Below, in pieces: positions 62,111 to 64,000 of a DNA stretch of 64,000 bases (positions are counted from its first letter, which is position 1; each line of letters begins with the position of its first letter). This stretch comes from Legionella nagasakiensis (GTDB taxonomy: Bacteria > Pseudomonadota > Gammaproteobacteria > Legionellales > Legionellaceae): assembly GCF_900639915.1 (NCBI RefSeq), contig NZ_CAAAID010000006.1:62001-126000 (forward strand), written 5' to 3'. The notes beneath the pieces were generated by a model. That model did not search any database and had not been told where the DNA came from. It saw nothing but the letters and a program-made list of their open reading frames with translations. The position numbers were made by a program, and so were the translations under genes.

Positions 62111-62254
62111 AACCTGTCTTCACAGTCTACTACGCTGGCTGAAATGCGCCGATTTTCTGCGGTCCATTGCCCACATACTTCTATGTATGCTGCGCTACGG
62201 TCCTCTAAAACCAGCACATTTCATCTCAGCCTAGCGACAGTGAAGACAGTTCTT
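62109..62254. repeat. Long hairpin repeat between cydP and cydA
   Basis: The left arm AACCTGTCTTCACAGTC pairs with GACAGTGAAGACAGTT at the right, and GGCTGAAATG pairs loosely with CATTTCATCTCAGCC. The core 62177-62205 matches 24548-24576. A 146-base element inside an operon. The rest of 62255-62391 holds only the cydA ribosome site AAGAGGTG. Confidence 0.7.
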
Positions 62255-62391
62255 AAAAATCGGTGTGATACTTCCTGTGTTCTTGAACAGGCACAGGAAT
62301 GATTCATCAATAAAAGACACTCTGAGCTTATGTTAAAGGGATCTTAGCCTGGCAAAGAGAGCAACCTATGGTTGATGATAAGAGGTGATTT

Positions 62392-63930
62392 ATGATTCCT
62401 GGTATTGAGGTTGTTGAACTTTCTCGTCTGCAATTTGCCTTGACTGCACTGTATCATTTTCTTTTTGTACCGCTGACTTTGGGATTATCGTTGTTGCTTG
62501 CCATCATGGAAACCGTCTATGTTATGACAGGTCGAGACATTTGGCGTCAAATGGTGAAATATTGGGGAATCTTGTTTGGCATTAACTTTGTTTTAGGCGT
62601 GGCCACAGGTTTGACCATGGAGTTTCAATTTGGCACGAACTGGGCATACTATTCACACTATGTTGGCGATGTTTTTGGAGCGCCATTGGCCATCGAAGGG
62701 CTAATGGCCTTTTTTTTAGAAGCCACGTTTGTTGGTTTATTTTTCTTTGGTTGGGATAAATTAAGCAAATTTCAGCATATGTGCTGCACCTGGTTATTAG
62801 CATTGGGGACAAATTTATCGGCGTTATGGATACTGATTGCGAATGGCTGGATGCAAAATCCGGTTGGGGCGGCCTTTGATTATCAAACCATGCGTATGGA
62901 GGTGACGGATTTTGCAGAGGTGATGTTTAATCCTGTTGCGCAGGCCAAGTTTGTCCATACCATCAGCGCAGGTTATGTGACTGGCGCGATTTTTGTACTG
63001 GCGGTCAGCGCTTATTTTCTGTTGCGTGGCCGAAATTTGGCGTTTGCAAAACGTTCTATGACGGTTGCTGTTTCTTTTGGCCTGGCATCTGCTTTATCGG
63101 TAGTGGTGTTGGGGGATGAAAGCGGCTACGTTGCTAATAATAATCAGAAAATGAAAATCGCGGCGATGGAAGCCATGTGGCATACTGAAAAAGCACCGGC
63201 CGGTTTAACGCTTTTTGGCATTCCTAACGAAAAAACAATGAAAACCGATTACGGCTTAGAAATTCCTTATGTATTGGGTTTAATTGCTACCCGATCGTTT
63301 AGTGAACCATTAGAAGGCATTAATGAATTAGTGGAGGAAGGGAAACAAAGAATCAAAGAAGGGATGTTAGCCTATGATGCCTTGAGTCGTTTGCAAAAAG
63401 ATCGCAATGATAAGCAGGCAAAAGCTGATTTTGAGGCCCATGGTAAATTTTTGGGGTATGGTTTGTTACTGAAAAAATATACGGATAATGTTACTCAGGC
63501 TGATGAAAAACAAATCGCGCAGGCCGCAAATGATCTTAAACCGCATGTGATGCCTTTGTTTTTTTCTTTTCGTATTATGGTGGCTTGCGGGTTTTTCTTT
63601 ATTTTTCTATTTGCTACAGGATTTTATCTTTCGATGAAGCGTAAACTACATACCAGCCGTTGGTATCTGCATTTGGCTTTCTGGTCTTTGCCCTTGCCGT
63701 GGATTGCTGCCGAACTGGGGTGGGTGGTTGCTGAATATGGGCGGCAGCCCTGGGTTGTACAAGGAATCTTGCCCACGTTTATGGGCGTTTCATCGGTTAG
63801 CACCTCGCAAGTGTTGACCTCATTGTCCGGTTTTGTCATTTTTTATACCATTCTTGCTATTGTGGAAGTGTATTTAATGATTAAATACATCCGATTAGGG
63901 CCAGATAATATGATTCATGGATATTCATAA
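62392..63930 (+). CDS. cydA: Cytochrome bd ubiquinol oxidase subunit I
   Basis: A 512-residue inner-membrane protein with nine helices. Heme ligands lie in LTALYHFLFVPLTLG and AKFVHTISAGYV. The long Q-loop (about residues 250-390) has the E. coli-type insert. GRQPWVVQGILPT is diagnostic. It oxidises ubiquinol with high oxygen affinity. cydB follows 33 bases later. Confidence 0.97.
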   Translation: MIPGIEVVELSRLQFALTALYHFLFVPLTLGLSLLLAIMETVYVMTGRDIWRQMVKYWGILFGINFVLGVATGLTMEFQFGTNWAYYSHYVGDVFGAPLAIEGLMAFFLEATFVGLFFFGWDKLSKFQHMCCTWLLALGTNLSALWILIANGWMQNPVGAAFDYQTMRMEVTDFAEVMFNPVAQAKFVHTISAGYVTGAIFVLAVSAYFLLRGRNLAFAKRSMTVAVSFGLASALSVVVLGDESGYVANNNQKMKIAAMEAMWHTEKAPAGLTLFGIPNEKTMKTDYGLEIPYVLGLIATRSFSEPLEGINELVEEGKQRIKEGMLAYDALSRLQKDRNDKQAKADFEAHGKFLGYGLLLKKYTDNVTQADEKQIAQAANDLKPHVMPLFFSFRIMVACGFFFIFLFATGFYLSMKRKLHTSRWYLHLAFWSLPLPWIAAELGWVVAEYGRQPWVVQGILPTFMGVSSVSTSQVLTSLSGFVIFYTILAIVEVYLMIKYIRLGPDNMIHGYS

Positions 63931-63963
63931 GCCGTTTGTTTTACCAGCCTGGAGGTATCGATC

Positions 63964-64000
63964 ATGCCATTAGATTATGAAACCCTACGTATTATATGGT
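63964..64000 (+). CDS. cydB: Cytochrome bd subunit II, start only
   Basis: Only 12 codons are inside the window (MPLDYETLRIIW). GGAGG precedes the ATG, and cydA lies just upstream. The N-terminus fits CydB. Confidence 0.85.
   Translation, partial: MPLDYETLRIIW

Overview
The window looks like a chromosomal segment of a Legionella species or a close Legionellaceae relative. The evidence is the gene content: a bdhA-patD pair, a LetS-type hybrid kinase, a SET-plus-ankyrin protein of the LegAS4/RomA type, an ankyrin protein with a kinase-like motif of the LegA5/AnkK type, and several large proteins of unknown function that resemble Dot/Icm effectors. Base composition is moderate, with clear local swings: the paired glycosyltransferase genes near 51-53 kb are AT-rich and murI is GC-rich. 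No rRNA, tRNA or CRISPR array was recognised.

Layout. 1-3.2 kb: two unknown proteins, one cut by the window edge, and a PAS-receiver protein. 3.2-3.9 kb: a secreted acid phosphatase. 4.2-11.2 kb: an Rrf2 regulator with a visible promoter/operator, then sufB-sufC-sufD-sufS-sufU-sufT and epmA. 11.3-19 kb: accessory genes, including a zeta-toxin-like P-loop protein, membrane proteins, a hydrolase, an amino acid permease and a proline-rich protein with an internal duplication. 19.1-24.5 kb: yjbQ, bolA, an AddB-like nuclease and pilU. 24.8-29.9 kb: the LegA5-like effector, then adc, patD and bdhA, read leftward. 30-42.9 kb: dapA, a lipoprotein, a QEGLA-motif protein, a coiled-coil effector candidate, murI, the gpsA-secB-rhodanese cluster, a pentapeptide-repeat membrane protein, gshA and gshB. 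42.9-50.6 kb: trmL, mlaA, a LegAS4-like effector, dtd, a decayed IS110-type element inside a REP pair, an epimerase, a sigma-54-driven pilin and pfp. 50.9-64 kb: two DXD glycosyltransferases (one apparently frameshifted), letS, gltX, small proteins including one ending in a CaaX-like box, yheS, and the start of a cydP-cydA-cydB oxidase locus.

Housekeeping blocks (SUF Fe-S assembly, 3-hydroxybutyrate use, glutathione synthesis, secB/gpsA, cytochrome bd) alternate with single accessory genes, most of which are plausible Dot/Icm substrates. Intergenic spaces carry at least four dispersed repeat families: (1) REP-like palindromes with a GTAG head; (2) CTCCC...GGGAG hairpins at gene ends; (3) hairpins of about 120 bp with CAGGACTT ends, one of which encodes the end of a gene; (4) longer hairpins sharing a TTCTATGTA core.

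Functions are read from motifs and family memory. No database search was possible.
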